From contig NZ_CALJON010000003.1 of the NCBI RefSeq assembly GCF_937981445.1, positions 11,711-75,710 of the forward strand: DNA of 64,000 nucleotides, in the 5' to 3' direction. The DNA comes from an uncultured Veillonella sp. GTDB lineage: Bacteria > Bacillota > Negativicutes > Veillonellales > Veillonellaceae. Under the pieces are notes generated by a model that was given only the letters and a program-made list of their open reading frames with translations, did not search any database and was not told where the DNA came from. Both the position numbers and the translations under genes were made by a program. Below, piece after piece: positions 45,368 through 55,218 of this stretch (position 1 is its first letter; the number at the start of each line of letters is the position of its first letter).

Positions 45368-46369
45368 GTGGAACTCGTGCAAAATTTAAAAGCAAAAGTA
45401 AAACCATTAGGCAAAAAAATCGTATTACCTGAGTACAAAGACGAACGTGTACTTGAAGCAACGGCTCTTATTTTAAAAGAAGGCTTTGCTCATCCTGTAC
45501 TTGTAGGTAAAGTAGAAGACGTAAAAGCAGCAGCTCAAAAAGCTGGTTTTAACATTGATGGGGCAGAAATTATTGATCCTGAAACTTTCCCACAATTAGA
45601 TAAAATGGTGGAAATTTTCACTGAAAAACGTGCTAAAAAAGGCATGACTCCTGAAAAAGCGCGCGCTACAATGCTTGGCGATTGCTTATTCTTTGGTGCT
45701 ATGCTTGTACATTTAGGCGTAGTTGATGGCATGGTAGCTGGTTCTGCTAGCCCAACTGCTAATGTACTTCGCGCTGCATTACAAGTTGTTGGTACAAAAC
45801 CAGGTCTTAAAACTGTATCTAGCTCCATGTTCGTATTCACTGACAAAGCACAATATGGTGATGAAGGCATGTTAGTATTCTCTGACTGTGGTGTTATTCC
45901 TAACCCAACTTCTGAACAATTAGCTGATATTGCAGTATCTACAGTAGAAAAAGCACGTAAAGTAGCTAATATGGCTAACCCTCGTGTATCTTTCTTGTCT
46001 TTCTCCACTAAAGGCTCTGCATCCTCTCCTGAAGTAGATAAAGTAATTGCCGCTGTAGAAGACTTAAAAGCTCGCAATGTGGACTTTGACTTTGATGGCG
46101 AATTACAATTAGATGCTTCTATCGAACCATCTGTAGCAGAACGTAAAGCACCTGGCAGCAAAGTAGCTGGTAAAGCTAATATCTTGATTTTCCCTGATCT
46201 TCAAGCTGCTAATATTGGTTACAAATTAGTACAACGTTTTGCTGGTGCAACAGCTCTTGGACCATTGATTCAAGGTCTTGCTGCTCCAATTCATGACTTA
46301 TCCCGTGGTTGCTTCGCTACTGATATTGTTGATGTAGTAGCTATTGCTGCGGCAGAAAGCGTTGAATAA
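45368..46369 (+). CDS. pta: Phosphate acetyltransferase
   Basis: A 333-residue PTA_PTB-family enzyme, the short form without the DRTGG regulatory domain. It interconverts acetyl-CoA plus phosphate with acetyl phosphate, a step in making ATP and acetate. GTG 45368 follows AGGAGG. The sequence runs KKIVLPEYKDERVLEATALI, GMVAGSASPTANVLRAALQV and NILIFPDLQAANIGYKLVQR as in known Pta. Acetate kinase is not adjacent. Codon use looks that of a highly expressed gene. It has its own terminator. Confidence 0.95.
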   Translation: MELVQNLKAKVKPLGKKIVLPEYKDERVLEATALILKEGFAHPVLVGKVEDVKAAAQKAGFNIDGAEIIDPETFPQLDKMVEIFTEKRAKKGMTPEKARATMLGDCLFFGAMLVHLGVVDGMVAGSASPTANVLRAALQVVGTKPGLKTVSSSMFVFTDKAQYGDEGMLVFSDCGVIPNPTSEQLADIAVSTVEKARKVANMANPRVSFLSFSTKGSASSPEVDKVIAAVEDLKARNVDFDFDGELQLDASIEPSVAERKAPGSKVAGKANILIFPDLQAANIGYKLVQRFAGATALGPLIQGLAAPIHDLSRGCFATDIVDVVAIAAAESVE

Positions 46370-46400
46370 TTTAATATAATATGGCATAAGCTATATATAG

Positions 46401-46427
46401 AAAAGGACCCTTCGGGGTCCTTTTTTT
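46401..46427 (+). terminator. Terminator of pta
   Basis: AAAGGACCC-TTC-GGGGTCCTTT followed by T-run. The hairpin core GGACCCTTCGGGGTCC is identical to the one at 49724-49740. Confidence 0.95.
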
Positions 46428-46642
46428 ATGGGAAAAACACTTCTTTTCACTTGAATAAATTAATAACATTACGTTTCAAAAATATCATACATCATGATAT
46501 AGCTTAAAAGAATCAATTTGTGTATAATAACAGGGAGTTTATTTAAAAAAGTGAAGGGAGTGATTAAAAAAAATAATGAGTTAATTTGCCTATAATATAA
46601 GAGAGTGTGTAGTTTAAAGATTTTGTATGAAGGGGACTTGTT

Positions 46643-49600
46643 ATGAAGAAAAAGGATATATTGAGTGTATTGGTGTTAATGGGGTTAACAGCAAGTAGTA
46701 TGAGTCATGTAGATGCGGCTAGTACGGGGGCTAATTTTTTTGGCATAGGGCCGATTAATCCTCCAGTCACTGCGCAGGACTTAAAAAATCAAAAAGGGGA
46801 AAAGGCTACAGGGGAAAATGCCCTTGCTATTGGTGTAAATGCCCAGGCTAGTACAATAAACAGTATAGCCATTGGCAATACGGCTAAGGTAAATAATGAG
46901 GGAGGCTCGGCGATTGGCGGTATTGCCATTGGCCATAATGCGTATTCTCATAATATGAGTAATGGCAATCACGAAAGTATTATTCAATTTGGTCGTGACA
47001 AAGCTGCGCTTACTGGTGGCATTGCCATTGGTCAAGACACACATGCACGAATTGGTAATGTGGAGCTGGGGAACAGAGACTATAGGGGGCAGATTGGTGA
47101 TTTTGACTTTGCCACGACTGATGGAAATATTGGTGGGAATGCTATAGTTAATAATGGTAAGTTAAAAAACTCAGATGTAACCACTGGTGTAGGTTCCACT
47201 ACGGTGGGCGATAACTCTTTTAATATGGGTAATTTTTCTAGCATCAATGGCTCCTATAATGTAATTTCGAAGGCCTATGATAAACCTACGGCAAGTTGGG
47301 TTGGAAATCAGATTACGCGTGGGACTAATGCACTTCATAATGCAGGGGCTGCCATCCAAGGCTTTGGTGCTAGTATTAGCGGTTCTTTAAATAGCATTGA
47401 AGGGAATGAGCCCCTAAATGCTAATATTTTCTCTTTATTAGGGGGTGTTTCGGACCCTGTGTCGGGACTCATGTATTCAGGGACGGCGTCTAATATTGTG
47501 GGTACAGCGAATCGGATTAGTAAGAGTAATGGCGCGTTAATTTTTGGCACGGGCAATGAAATTACTAATTCCTATATTACACCAGATAGTCCCATTATTA
47601 TGGACTCCTTATCCACTAATGTTCCATTTATTGGGACACTATCATTAACGCCTACTGTAAGTAGTAGTTCAATCAAAGAATTAGCCGACACATTGCGTAA
47701 ATATTCTAATGATAATCGCATGGGGTCAGTGGGGATTATGGGCGGAGCTAATAAAGTAGATTATGCTCTCTTCTCCACTGTTTCTGGCGTAGGCAATACG
47801 CTCACCGGTCGTGGTGCAAGTAATTCAACGGTTTTGAACTCAGGAAATACAAAGCTTGATCAAGTAACAAGTGAAGATACATTTGCTGCATTTAATGCTA
47901 TAACTGGCTATGAGAATACAGGCAAAGCTGTATCTCACAGTTATATTATGGGGTCTCATAATACGCTTGAGAATGGGGTGCACAATATTGTAGTTGGTAA
48001 TTATCAGAGCCTTCAAGGGGACGATACAGTTAAAGCTGAGGGCAATATTATACTAGGCTTTAGAGAGCGAGAAGATAAGGGGGCCTTAAAGTCGGTCTTG
48101 AAACATGCCGTTGTTTTAGGCAATAAAACCAAGGCTACTGAAGATTACGCTGTTGTTATGGGGTATGAGGCTAATGTTGAAGCTGAAAATGGTATAGCCA
48201 TAGGCTTTCAAGCTAAGACGGAAGCTATAAATGGTGTAGCGTTAGGCACGCAATCTCTTGCCAATACAAAGGCTGAAGTTGTAGGCTATGATCCGGTGAC
48301 AGATAAAGCCAAAGTAGCTAATGAAGTTACTTCTGTGTGGCAGTCTACCTTAGGTGCTGTGTCAGTAGGTTATGGAGGCACTGACGGTAAAGCTGTAGGT
48401 ACTCGTCAAATTACTAATGTAGCAGCAGGTATGGCGGACACTGATGCTGTGAATGTGGCTCAATTAAAATCCCTTAGAGGGATGATTATAAATCCTACGA
48501 TTTCTATTTTGAGTCAAGGTGTAAAAGATAATAATGCATATACGGCCGGTACTTCTATTGTAGAGAATCAAGCAATACATGGTATGATGTTTGATTTTGG
48601 TGAGGGGCTGTATGCAGAAAAACAAAAAAATGCTGATGGCAAAGATGTTATTTTAGTCGGAGTTGATAAGAGCCTTATTAAGCCGGGCGAAGCTGGCCCA
48701 GCAGGTAAGCAAGGAGAAACCGGTCCGAAAGGCGAGCCAGGTCTGAACGGTGAACCGGGCCAGTAGGTCCAAAGGGGCCAGAAGGTAAGCCGGGGAGAGA
48801 TGGGCAGAATGGTAAAGACGGCAAAGACGGTAAAGACGGTAAAGATGGTAAAGATGGGGTATTTAACTTTACCATAACAGCAGATAATATGACACCGATT
48901 ACAGTGGCTAAAGAATCACCTAATGTTCGTATAAACGGGGATACCAATATTCATACTACGGTAAAAAATAATACCTTAGTGGTTGGTTTGAACAATGAGG
49001 TGAAAGTCAATACAATCAATGCGAAGGTTGTTCAAGCAGATACTTATAAAGTAGGGGATGACATATATATTAGTGAACAAGGTCTAAATAGTAATGGTAA
49101 AGTCATTAAAAATGTAGCGGCTGGTGTAGAGAATACTGATGCAGCAAATGTAGGCCAAGTTCGAGAATTAGATAATAGTATGAAACATTCAATTCATAGA
49201 TTGGAGAAAAATAGCAATCGTGCTGATGCTATGGGCGCTGCATTAGCAGCATTAAGTCCACTCCAGTATGATCCACTAGAGCGAACTCAGATTATGGCTG
49301 GCTATGGCTACTATGGTGGTGAAAATGCAGTGGCATTAGGTCTTGCCCATTATAAACATGAATCGCTCCTGTTCCGCGCTGGTGTAGCTATGAATGGTGG
49401 TAATAGTAAAGTAATGGCTAATGCAGGGGTAACCTGGAAGTTTGGTGATAGCAAAAAGGAACGTGCTCTTGAGGAAACCTATCGTCAGGGCCCAATTAGC
49501 TCTACCTATGTATTACAAGAAAAACTTTCTTATTTAGAATCTTTGGTAGTACAACAACAAGAACAATTAGCAGCCCAAGAGAATCGATTAAAAGTACAAG

Positions 49601-49647
49601 ATGAAAAAATAGCGGCATTGATTCAACAAGTTGGTACACAACAGTAA
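46643..49647 (+). pseudogene. Trimeric autotransporter adhesin with collagen-like segment, frameshifted
   Basis: A YadA-like adhesin of about 1000 residues. It has a signal peptide (MKKKDILSVLVLMGLTASSM), head repeats (ALAIG, GIAIG), a long irregular middle, a second head/neck block (TSVWQSTLGAVSVG, DTDAVNVAQLK), a collagen-like Gly-X-Y stretch (about 695-730), a stalk and the anchor (about 850-950) with a 45-residue coiled-coil tail. The first frame ends at TAG 48764-48766 just after GEPGLNGEPGQ. The next frame continues the Gly-X-Y pattern at once (PVGPKGPEGKPGRDG). One C seems to be missing from a GGGCCC run at about 48757-48761. Restoring it joins both halves. Confidence 0.88.
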
Positions 49648-49720
49648 TTTGATTTAAAACAAGTATACTTGTACTAGCTGAGTTTCTAATTGCGATGAAG
49701 TCGATGTATTATGAATTACA

Positions 49721-49747
49721 AAGAGGACCCTTCGGGGTCCTTTTTTT
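49721..49747 (+). terminator. Terminator of the second adhesin
   Basis: The hairpin GGACCCTTCGGGGTCC with T7 has the same core as the pta terminator, so the adhesin gene is bracketed by two copies. Confidence 0.95.
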
Positions 49748-49929
49748 ACTTAGATTTACTATAAATATTACAATTCTATGGTATAATAAAAATTGTTAAA
49801 TAATAATATTATCAATATTAACCTAGTCTTTTGTGTGTGAAACTCGTGTTTATGTTTTACCCACTAAGTGATTAATGTGATAATTGAGAATCTAACTGAA
49901 TTAAATACCAAGGCAAGTGCAAGGGGGAT

Positions 49930-50005
49930 ATGAAGCGCTATATAAAGTGCTTCAAAATGTAGTACATAAAGTACGGCAAAAAGTACGACAAAAGTACTAT
50001 ATAAA
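49930..50005. repeat. Degenerate AAAGTAC repeat before the MBL-fold gene
   Basis: Five or so copies of an (A)AAGTAC-based unit of about 11-13 bp, bounded by CTATATAAA copies. The 467-base gap 49648-50114 holds this and the adhesin terminator; no gene is seen. Confidence 0.6.
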
Positions 50006-50114
50006 TGCGTAGACTCTTAGTCCTGTAAGGCGTAGTGTATAAAGAATAAAATGCGGTTAGATTTGATAGTAAAATTAATTCATAGGTGTAAAAAGGAAAT
50101 GACAGGTGAGCATT

Positions 50115-50822
50115 ATGAAATTACACTACTTACAACACAGTGGCTTTATGCTAGAAACAAGTGAAAGAGCCTATATTTTTGATTATTATAAAGATTCTAC
50201 TGGTGAAGTAAAGCGTGCCCAGGCCGAGGGCAAAGCCTTATGGTTTTTTGTAAGCCATTGGCATCACGATCATTATGTGCCAGAGATTTTAACTTTTAAT
50301 AGCCCTACAACGCACTATATTGTGCACGAAGATGTGCCTCATAGTGAAATGCCGGTGGACCGCACTACGGTTATGAAAGTAGGCGAGCACACAAAAGTCG
50401 AAGAGATACCGATTCATATGTATGGTTCGACCGATGAAGGAGGCTCATTCTTAGTAACCATTGGGGGCGCTCGCATTTTCCATGCTGGTGATTTGAATTG
50501 GTGGCATTGGCTCGGCGATACCGCTGAAAATAATAGAGAGGCGAAGGCCAATGCAGTGCGCGAATTTAATCGCGTAGCAGGCATGGAGGCTGATTTAGTT
50601 ATGTTCCCTGTAGATGCACGCCTAGAAGGTGCACGTGAATGGGGCATTATCGAATTTTTACATAAAGTGCCACAGCCAAAACTTCTTGTGCCTATGCATA
50701 GCAATGGTCCTGTATGGACACCAAGTGTGTATTTTAAAGCATTGTATGAAACATTACCTATTTGGACGCCACAGGCATCGGGCGATGTCGTGGATGTAAG
50801 TGCATATCAAATCAGTGAATAA
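50115..50822 (+). CDS. MBL-fold metallohydrolase (UlaG-like)
   Basis: A 235-residue metallo-beta-lactamase-fold hydrolase without a signal peptide. The start MKLHYLQHSGFMLET (50115) has AGGTG six bases upstream; a GTG three codons earlier is an alternative. The metal motif is SHWHHDHYV (HxHxDH) near 53-61. Later metal ligands are probably in HAGDLNWWHW (Asp) and in PMHSNGP (His). The family hydrolyses esters, thioesters or phosphodiesters; substrate unknown. Confidence 0.83.
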   Translation: MKLHYLQHSGFMLETSERAYIFDYYKDSTGEVKRAQAEGKALWFFVSHWHHDHYVPEILTFNSPTTHYIVHEDVPHSEMPVDRTTVMKVGEHTKVEEIPIHMYGSTDEGGSFLVTIGGARIFHAGDLNWWHWLGDTAENNREAKANAVREFNRVAGMEADLVMFPVDARLEGAREWGIIEFLHKVPQPKLLVPMHSNGPVWTPSVYFKALYETLPIWTPQASGDVVDVSAYQISE

Positions 50823-50936
50823 ACTATTAGTGAAAGGCACATCAGTGAATGGTGTAGCATTGAACAATAGTAGCTAATAATAACTGATACAGGTATGTTA
50901 CTTCATAGAGAATAGTCCTTTTAGAAAGGATGGCGT

Positions 50937-52172
50937 ATGACGAAACGTACAGCATTTCCAATAGCAACAGCATTGCTATTGGTGATGATGGTAATATTTT
51001 TAATTGTATATCCTTTTCGTGCAAATCCGTGGTTTGCCTTTTTAACTCATGTCAGTGGGGCCGCCATGATTGGTGGCTTAGCCGACTGGTATGCTGTTAC
51101 AGCGCTATTTAGTAAGCCCTTAGGCATTTCCTATAAAACCGCATTAATACCAAGAAGTAAAGCCCGTCTAGTAGAAACGGCACGCTATATGATGGTAGAA
51201 GAATTATTACGCGTTTCTCATATGTATCATGTGATTAAGCGCGAGCAATTGTTGTATAAAATTCTGTCTTATTTCTTAAGCCTTGAAGGGCGTAATCAGA
51301 TTAAACACTTCTTAGCGGAAGTAGGTGGTCAACTGGCCAATCAGTTCGATGCAACGCCTATAAAAAAGGAAGTAACAGAAGCCATAAAAAAGGGCATCGA
51401 ACATTGGAAGGTTGCGCCTTTGCTTGTTCGATTTGGCCATATCATTATGAAACAAGATACAGCTAGTATTTTGTGGCTGTATGTAAATCGCATGATGCAA
51501 GGCGTGCTGAGTTCAGCCGCTATACAGCCATACTTAGTTGGCATTGTACGGGCTATGATGAATCGCTATGCAGAAAATTCTTTTTGGCGCGAATTAGCTT
51601 TAGCTTTTGGCAGTGATACTTTTTCAGCGGAGCAGGTGGCGGACTTGATTCAGCGTAAGGGTACGCAATTTTTAGCCAGTCAAGAATCGTTGCACTCGCC
51701 AATGGGGCAGTATGTGTATCATAAAGTACTATGGTTATTAGCCGAGCTTGACCGTAATACACAATGGCAAGATACTGTTGAGAAGCTTAAAAATCGCTGG
51801 TTTACGGAAATTATTGAAGACGTACATATCGGTGCAGAGCAATTGACTTGGCAAGGTATGGTAAATCGAGTACAGGAAGAAGCGGAGCAGTATGCTCTTA
51901 GATTGTTAAAAGATAAGGTGCGAATGGCTGGTTTAGAGCGGTTGTTGCTATACCAATGCGTACCACTTTTACGTAAGCTTCGCCCCTTTGTAGACCAGTC
52001 TGTGGTGGGGGAGTTAAATGCTTATGAACCACGGCAATTGGCGGACGTGATTAAAGGAAAATTATATCACGATTTACAGATGATACGTATTAATGGCTCC
52101 TTAGTAGGAGCGGTGTTAGGGGGCCTATTTTATGTGGCTTCATATTTAATTCGAGGAGGGCTGGCATTATGA
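50937..52172 (+). CDS. DUF445 family membrane protein, first of a pair
   Basis: A 411-residue DUF445 (YheB/YjiN-like) protein. A double helix at the N-terminus (ATALLLVMMVIFLIVYPF, then GGLADWYAVTALFSKPLG) is typical of the family. A long helical soluble body follows, and a final helix (NGSLVGAVLGGLFYVASYLI). The TATA-type start ATG follows GAAAGG. Its last four bases overlap the ATG of the next gene (ATGA), so the two are coupled and likely form a complex. DUF445 function is not established. Confidence 0.88.
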   Translation: MTKRTAFPIATALLLVMMVIFLIVYPFRANPWFAFLTHVSGAAMIGGLADWYAVTALFSKPLGISYKTALIPRSKARLVETARYMMVEELLRVSHMYHVIKREQLLYKILSYFLSLEGRNQIKHFLAEVGGQLANQFDATPIKKEVTEAIKKGIEHWKVAPLLVRFGHIIMKQDTASILWLYVNRMMQGVLSSAAIQPYLVGIVRAMMNRYAENSFWRELALAFGSDTFSAEQVADLIQRKGTQFLASQESLHSPMGQYVYHKVLWLLAELDRNTQWQDTVEKLKNRWFTEIIEDVHIGAEQLTWQGMVNRVQEEAEQYALRLLKDKVRMAGLERLLLYQCVPLLRKLRPFVDQSVVGELNAYEPRQLADVIKGKLYHDLQMIRINGSLVGAVLGGLFYVASYLIRGGLAL

Positions 52173-53479
52173 TTAGAGGCGTACCCTATCGCGTATGGGC
52201 GAATCGCATTTTAGCGGTGTCGGCGCTTCTATATGGCTTGGTATTTATTGGTCAATTTTACATTACAGCCACTTGGTATGATGCATTATATTGGTTGGTT
52301 CAATCAGCACTTATCGGCAGTGTAGCTGACTGGTTTGCCGTAACTGCTTTATTCCGTAAGCCCTTGGGCTTTCCTTATCATACGGCGTTAATACCGCGGA
52401 ATAAAGACCGCTTAATCAATGGGATCATTCATCTTGTTGAAACGAGGCTGTTGACCTATGAACAGTGCGAACGAGCATTACGCAATGTGCGCTTTGTGCC
52501 TTATATTAATGGATATGTGAAAAGAGATCGTGGACGGCAAGCCATTCGAAGATCCTTGCGCAGTATGCTGCATGTGCTGTGGCATAGTCGCAGCGAGCGC
52601 GAATGGGCGCAGTGGGGCAGTAAAGTGCTGAGTGAATTTTTGCATAAGCAAAATATTACAGGTCCTATACAGCAGTTTCTTACTGAGGTTTGTGGTAGTA
52701 ATAAACATGAAACACTGATTATTCGCTTTATCATTGTTCTGCAAGGGGCTCTTGATAAGCCACAAGTCCTACATTGGTTAACTGATACGATTGATAAAGA
52801 AATTCAAGCACGAAAGGATAATTTCTTGTCAGCCTTAGTGATTAGCGTATCAGAGGCCACTGATATTATTAATGCCCGTGATATGGCTATGGCTATGTTG
52901 CGCGAGTTATATATGATTTTGGAGCGCTGGAAACGACCAGGTAGTACGGAGCGTTTAGTATGGATGCAGCAATGGCTTACGCCGCTACAGGAGTTAGCAT
53001 ACAATAGTACAGTTACTAAGACTATCGACTCTACTTGGCAGCAGTGGATTGATGATCAAGATTGGGATACGATTTTGTTAACCTATGTATGTCCTTATAT
53101 TCATAATATTATTCATATGGCTGACGCGAATGATGCCTTTGAAGAGGAAACACCGGTTACTGTATTAGAGAAGTCTTTACAAGAACTTTGGGCTGTATAT
53201 AGTGAAAAGCCAGAAATTAATCGGAAAATTGAGAACATGTGTCAGCACATGGGACAATATATTTTGGCTCGTGGCCATGCTATGTTAAGTGTAGTTGTAA
53301 GACAAGTCTTAGGGGCGTTAAGCACTGAAAAATTTATACAATTTATTGAATCAAAAGTAGAAGATGATTTAAGCTGGATTCGTATTAATGGTGCTATTGT
53401 GGGCGCTGTTTGCGGCTTAGGCGCTTGGAGTTTCTTGCATTTTATCTATGAACCACTACTCGCTATGTGGGGCTTATAA
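52169..53479 (+). CDS. DUF445 family membrane protein, second of a pair
   Basis: A 436-residue paralogue of the preceding protein, about 30 per cent alike by eye. It has the same N-terminal hairpin (GSVADWFAVTALFRKPLGFP), Arg-rich helical body and C-terminal helix (WIRINGAIVGAVCGLGAWSF). GAGGAGG within the upstream gene serves as ribosome site. Two adjacent DUF445 genes suggest a hetero-oligomeric envelope component (inference). Confidence 0.88.
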   Translation: MIRGVPYRVWANRILAVSALLYGLVFIGQFYITATWYDALYWLVQSALIGSVADWFAVTALFRKPLGFPYHTALIPRNKDRLINGIIHLVETRLLTYEQCERALRNVRFVPYINGYVKRDRGRQAIRRSLRSMLHVLWHSRSEREWAQWGSKVLSEFLHKQNITGPIQQFLTEVCGSNKHETLIIRFIIVLQGALDKPQVLHWLTDTIDKEIQARKDNFLSALVISVSEATDIINARDMAMAMLRELYMILERWKRPGSTERLVWMQQWLTPLQELAYNSTVTKTIDSTWQQWIDDQDWDTILLTYVCPYIHNIIHMADANDAFEEETPVTVLEKSLQELWAVYSEKPEINRKIENMCQHMGQYILARGHAMLSVVVRQVLGALSTEKFIQFIESKVEDDLSWIRINGAIVGAVCGLGAWSFLHFIYEPLLAMWGL

Positions 53480-53583
53480 TATGTAGGGGCACAAGTTACG
53501 ATGTAACTATGGAGTTATAGTTTAAGATATAAATATCAGATTATAACTTAAGATATAAAAGAATAGGGCTACGTATATAATAA

Positions 53584-53648
53584 AACTGCATGTCTATCAG
53601 CACTTTCGGCTAAACGCCAAAGGCTCTGAAGACATGCAGTTCTATTTT
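53584..53648 (+). terminator. Terminator after the DUF445 pair
   Basis: AACTGCATGTCT (53584-53595) pairs perfectly with AGACATGCAGTT (53630-53641), followed by CTATTTTT. The remaining gap to bioB has TTTATATTAATA-type repeats (53700-53745) and a CGTATGC/GCATACG hairpin (53769-53806), no gene. Confidence 0.85.
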
Positions 53649-53819
53649 TAGAAGTTTTTGTTGTTTTATGGAAATCAGGTAATTTTAATTTACATTACTG
53701 TCTATGTTTATAGTAATGTTTATATTAATATTTATATTAATATAATGGGATTGTTAATTGTATCCTAGCGTATGCTTGTCAGAGTTCGGGTACACGTTTG
53801 CATACGACTAAGGAGCTTG

Positions 53820-54836
53820 TTATGCCATGGCAGGTTCAGCACGTTTTAATTTTAAGTCATCAATCATTTGTAAATCTTCTAGTGGAGAGCGTCCATCAGT
53901 AGTTAAATAACCACCTACCATGATACCATTAAGCCCGCCAGTAAGAGCTAAGGCTTGAAGATCGCGGAGATTCACTTCACGACCGCCAGCTGTGCGGATT
54001 TGGGCTTTTGGAAGAATAAAGCGGAATGTAGCGAAGGTTCGAAGGATTTCTAAGGCTTCTAATGGTTTGTTGTGTTCAAAAGGAGTGCCCTTGATAGGAT
54101 TTAAAATATTTAGAGGCACTGAGTCGATGCCGAGGCGCTTAAGTTCAAAGGCCATTTCTACACGTTGTTCTAAGGTTTCGTTAAGGCCGAAAATGCCGCC
54201 AGAGCAAACGCGAATCCCTGCTTTTTGTGCATTGGAGATGGTGCTCATTTTATCTTCAAAATTATGAGTACTACAAATGTTAGGGAAGTTACTAGGCGCT
54301 GTTTCGATATTAGAATGGTAGCGAGTAACCCCAACTTCTTTGAGGTTTAAGGCTTGTTCATAGGTTAATAAACCTAAAGAGCAGCATACTTCAAGACCTG
54401 TTTCGTCATGAATTTGTTTTAGGGCTTCTAAAATTTGGTCAAATTCTTTTGGGTTAGTTGTGTTTCGGCCACTAGTTACAATGGAGAAACGAATGGCACC
54501 GGCTTCTTTAGCTTTACGTGCGTGGTCAACAATATCTTCTGTGCTCATAAATGGATAAATTGTAACGCCTGTTTCGTGATGGGCTGATTGGGCACAGAAT
54601 TTACAGTTTTCTGGACATTTGCCAGACCGCGCATTTACAATGGCGCATAAATCGACTTCATCACCATTGAATTTTTGGCGAATTTTATCGGCCATAGCTA
54701 ATAAAATCATCGTATCTTCGTCAGACACTTTAATAAGTGATTCTGCTTCTTGCCGTGTAATTTCACCACCATTTAGCACGCGTTCTGCGTAGGTGATGAT
54801 ATCTTGATATCCTATTGTTTTACCTGTTTCGTTCAT
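53820..54836 (-). CDS. bioB: Biotin synthase
   Basis: Radical-SAM enzyme of 338 residues that inserts sulfur into dethiobiotin. The cluster motif is KCPENCKFC near residues 71-79 in NARSGKCPENCKFCAQSAHH. Other BioB landmarks are the second-cluster Cys and Arg residues in CSLGLLT and QIRTAGGREVNLRDLQ. AGAGGTG precedes the ATG. No other bio genes are nearby; the promoter carries a probable BirA site. The organism may therefore import a biotin precursor or have dispersed bio genes. Confidence 0.95.
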   Translation of the reverse strand: MNETGKTIGYQDIITYAERVLNGGEITRQEAESLIKVSDEDTMILLAMADKIRQKFNGDEVDLCAIVNARSGKCPENCKFCAQSAHHETGVTIYPFMSTEDIVDHARKAKEAGAIRFSIVTSGRNTTNPKEFDQILEALKQIHDETGLEVCCSLGLLTYEQALNLKEVGVTRYHSNIETAPSNFPNICSTHNFEDKMSTISNAQKAGIRVCSGGIFGLNETLEQRVEMAFELKRLGIDSVPLNILNPIKGTPFEHNKPLEALEILRTFATFRFILPKAQIRTAGGREVNLRDLQALALTGGLNGIMVGGYLTTDGRSPLEDLQMIDDLKLKRAEPAMA

Positions 54837-54884
54837 GAACTTACACCTCTTTGTATTTTCGTTGAAAATTTATACCATGGTGCT

Positions 54885-54938
54885 ATTATACTCGTGGCAA
54901 AATATATAGTCAACTACAAAATATAGGTGGGTTAACAA
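54885..54938 (-). promoter_or_regulatory. bioB: bioB promoter with BirA-like operator
   Basis: On the minus strand TTGACT (54908-54913), 17 bases, TATAAT (54885-54890) is a near-consensus promoter. TTGTTAACC (54930-54938) and AGTTGACTA (54907-54915), 14 bases apart, match the half-sites and spacing described for Gram-positive BirA operators (TTGTAAACC-N14/15-GGTTTACAA), the second half only partly. The -35 box lies in that half-site, which suits repression. Confidence 0.65.
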
Positions 54939-54939
54939 T

Positions 54940-55044
54940 GAGAAAAGGTATAAAATGATAACAGGATAATGATAAAGAGTGCTATAAAATGATAGTAGGA
55001 TAATAATAAAGAGTGCTATACAATGATAGGAGGCGAACAATAAG
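54940..55044. repeat. 34-37 bp tandem repeat in the bioB-MocR intergenic region
   Basis: Three degenerate copies start at 54940, 54977 and 55011 (shared core TATAAAATGATA). A GGTTAACAA BirA-like half-site also recurs at 55066-55074. The 382-base gap holds no gene. Confidence 0.7.
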
Positions 55045-55218
55045 GCGGGGGATAAAATGACAATAGGTTAACAATAAAAGAGCGGCAGTGTACTGTTCAG
55101 TAATAGAGGGAGAGATATTTACTGCTTAGAGATAAAAAAGAAATGCTACAAATAATTTATTAAGGGCCGTCCCTGTGATACAATAAATATAGTTGAGTTT
55201 TAACGTAAGGAGGGCTAT

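Noticed and set aside
45535..46161. 208-residue minus-strand open frame inside pta
   Set aside because: It is a shadow of the biased codon use of the well-conserved pta gene, with no start signal and no recognisable product.
53769..53806. CGTATGC/GCATACG hairpin as the bioB terminator
   Set aside because: On the minus strand it is not followed by a T-run, so intrinsic termination is not supported.
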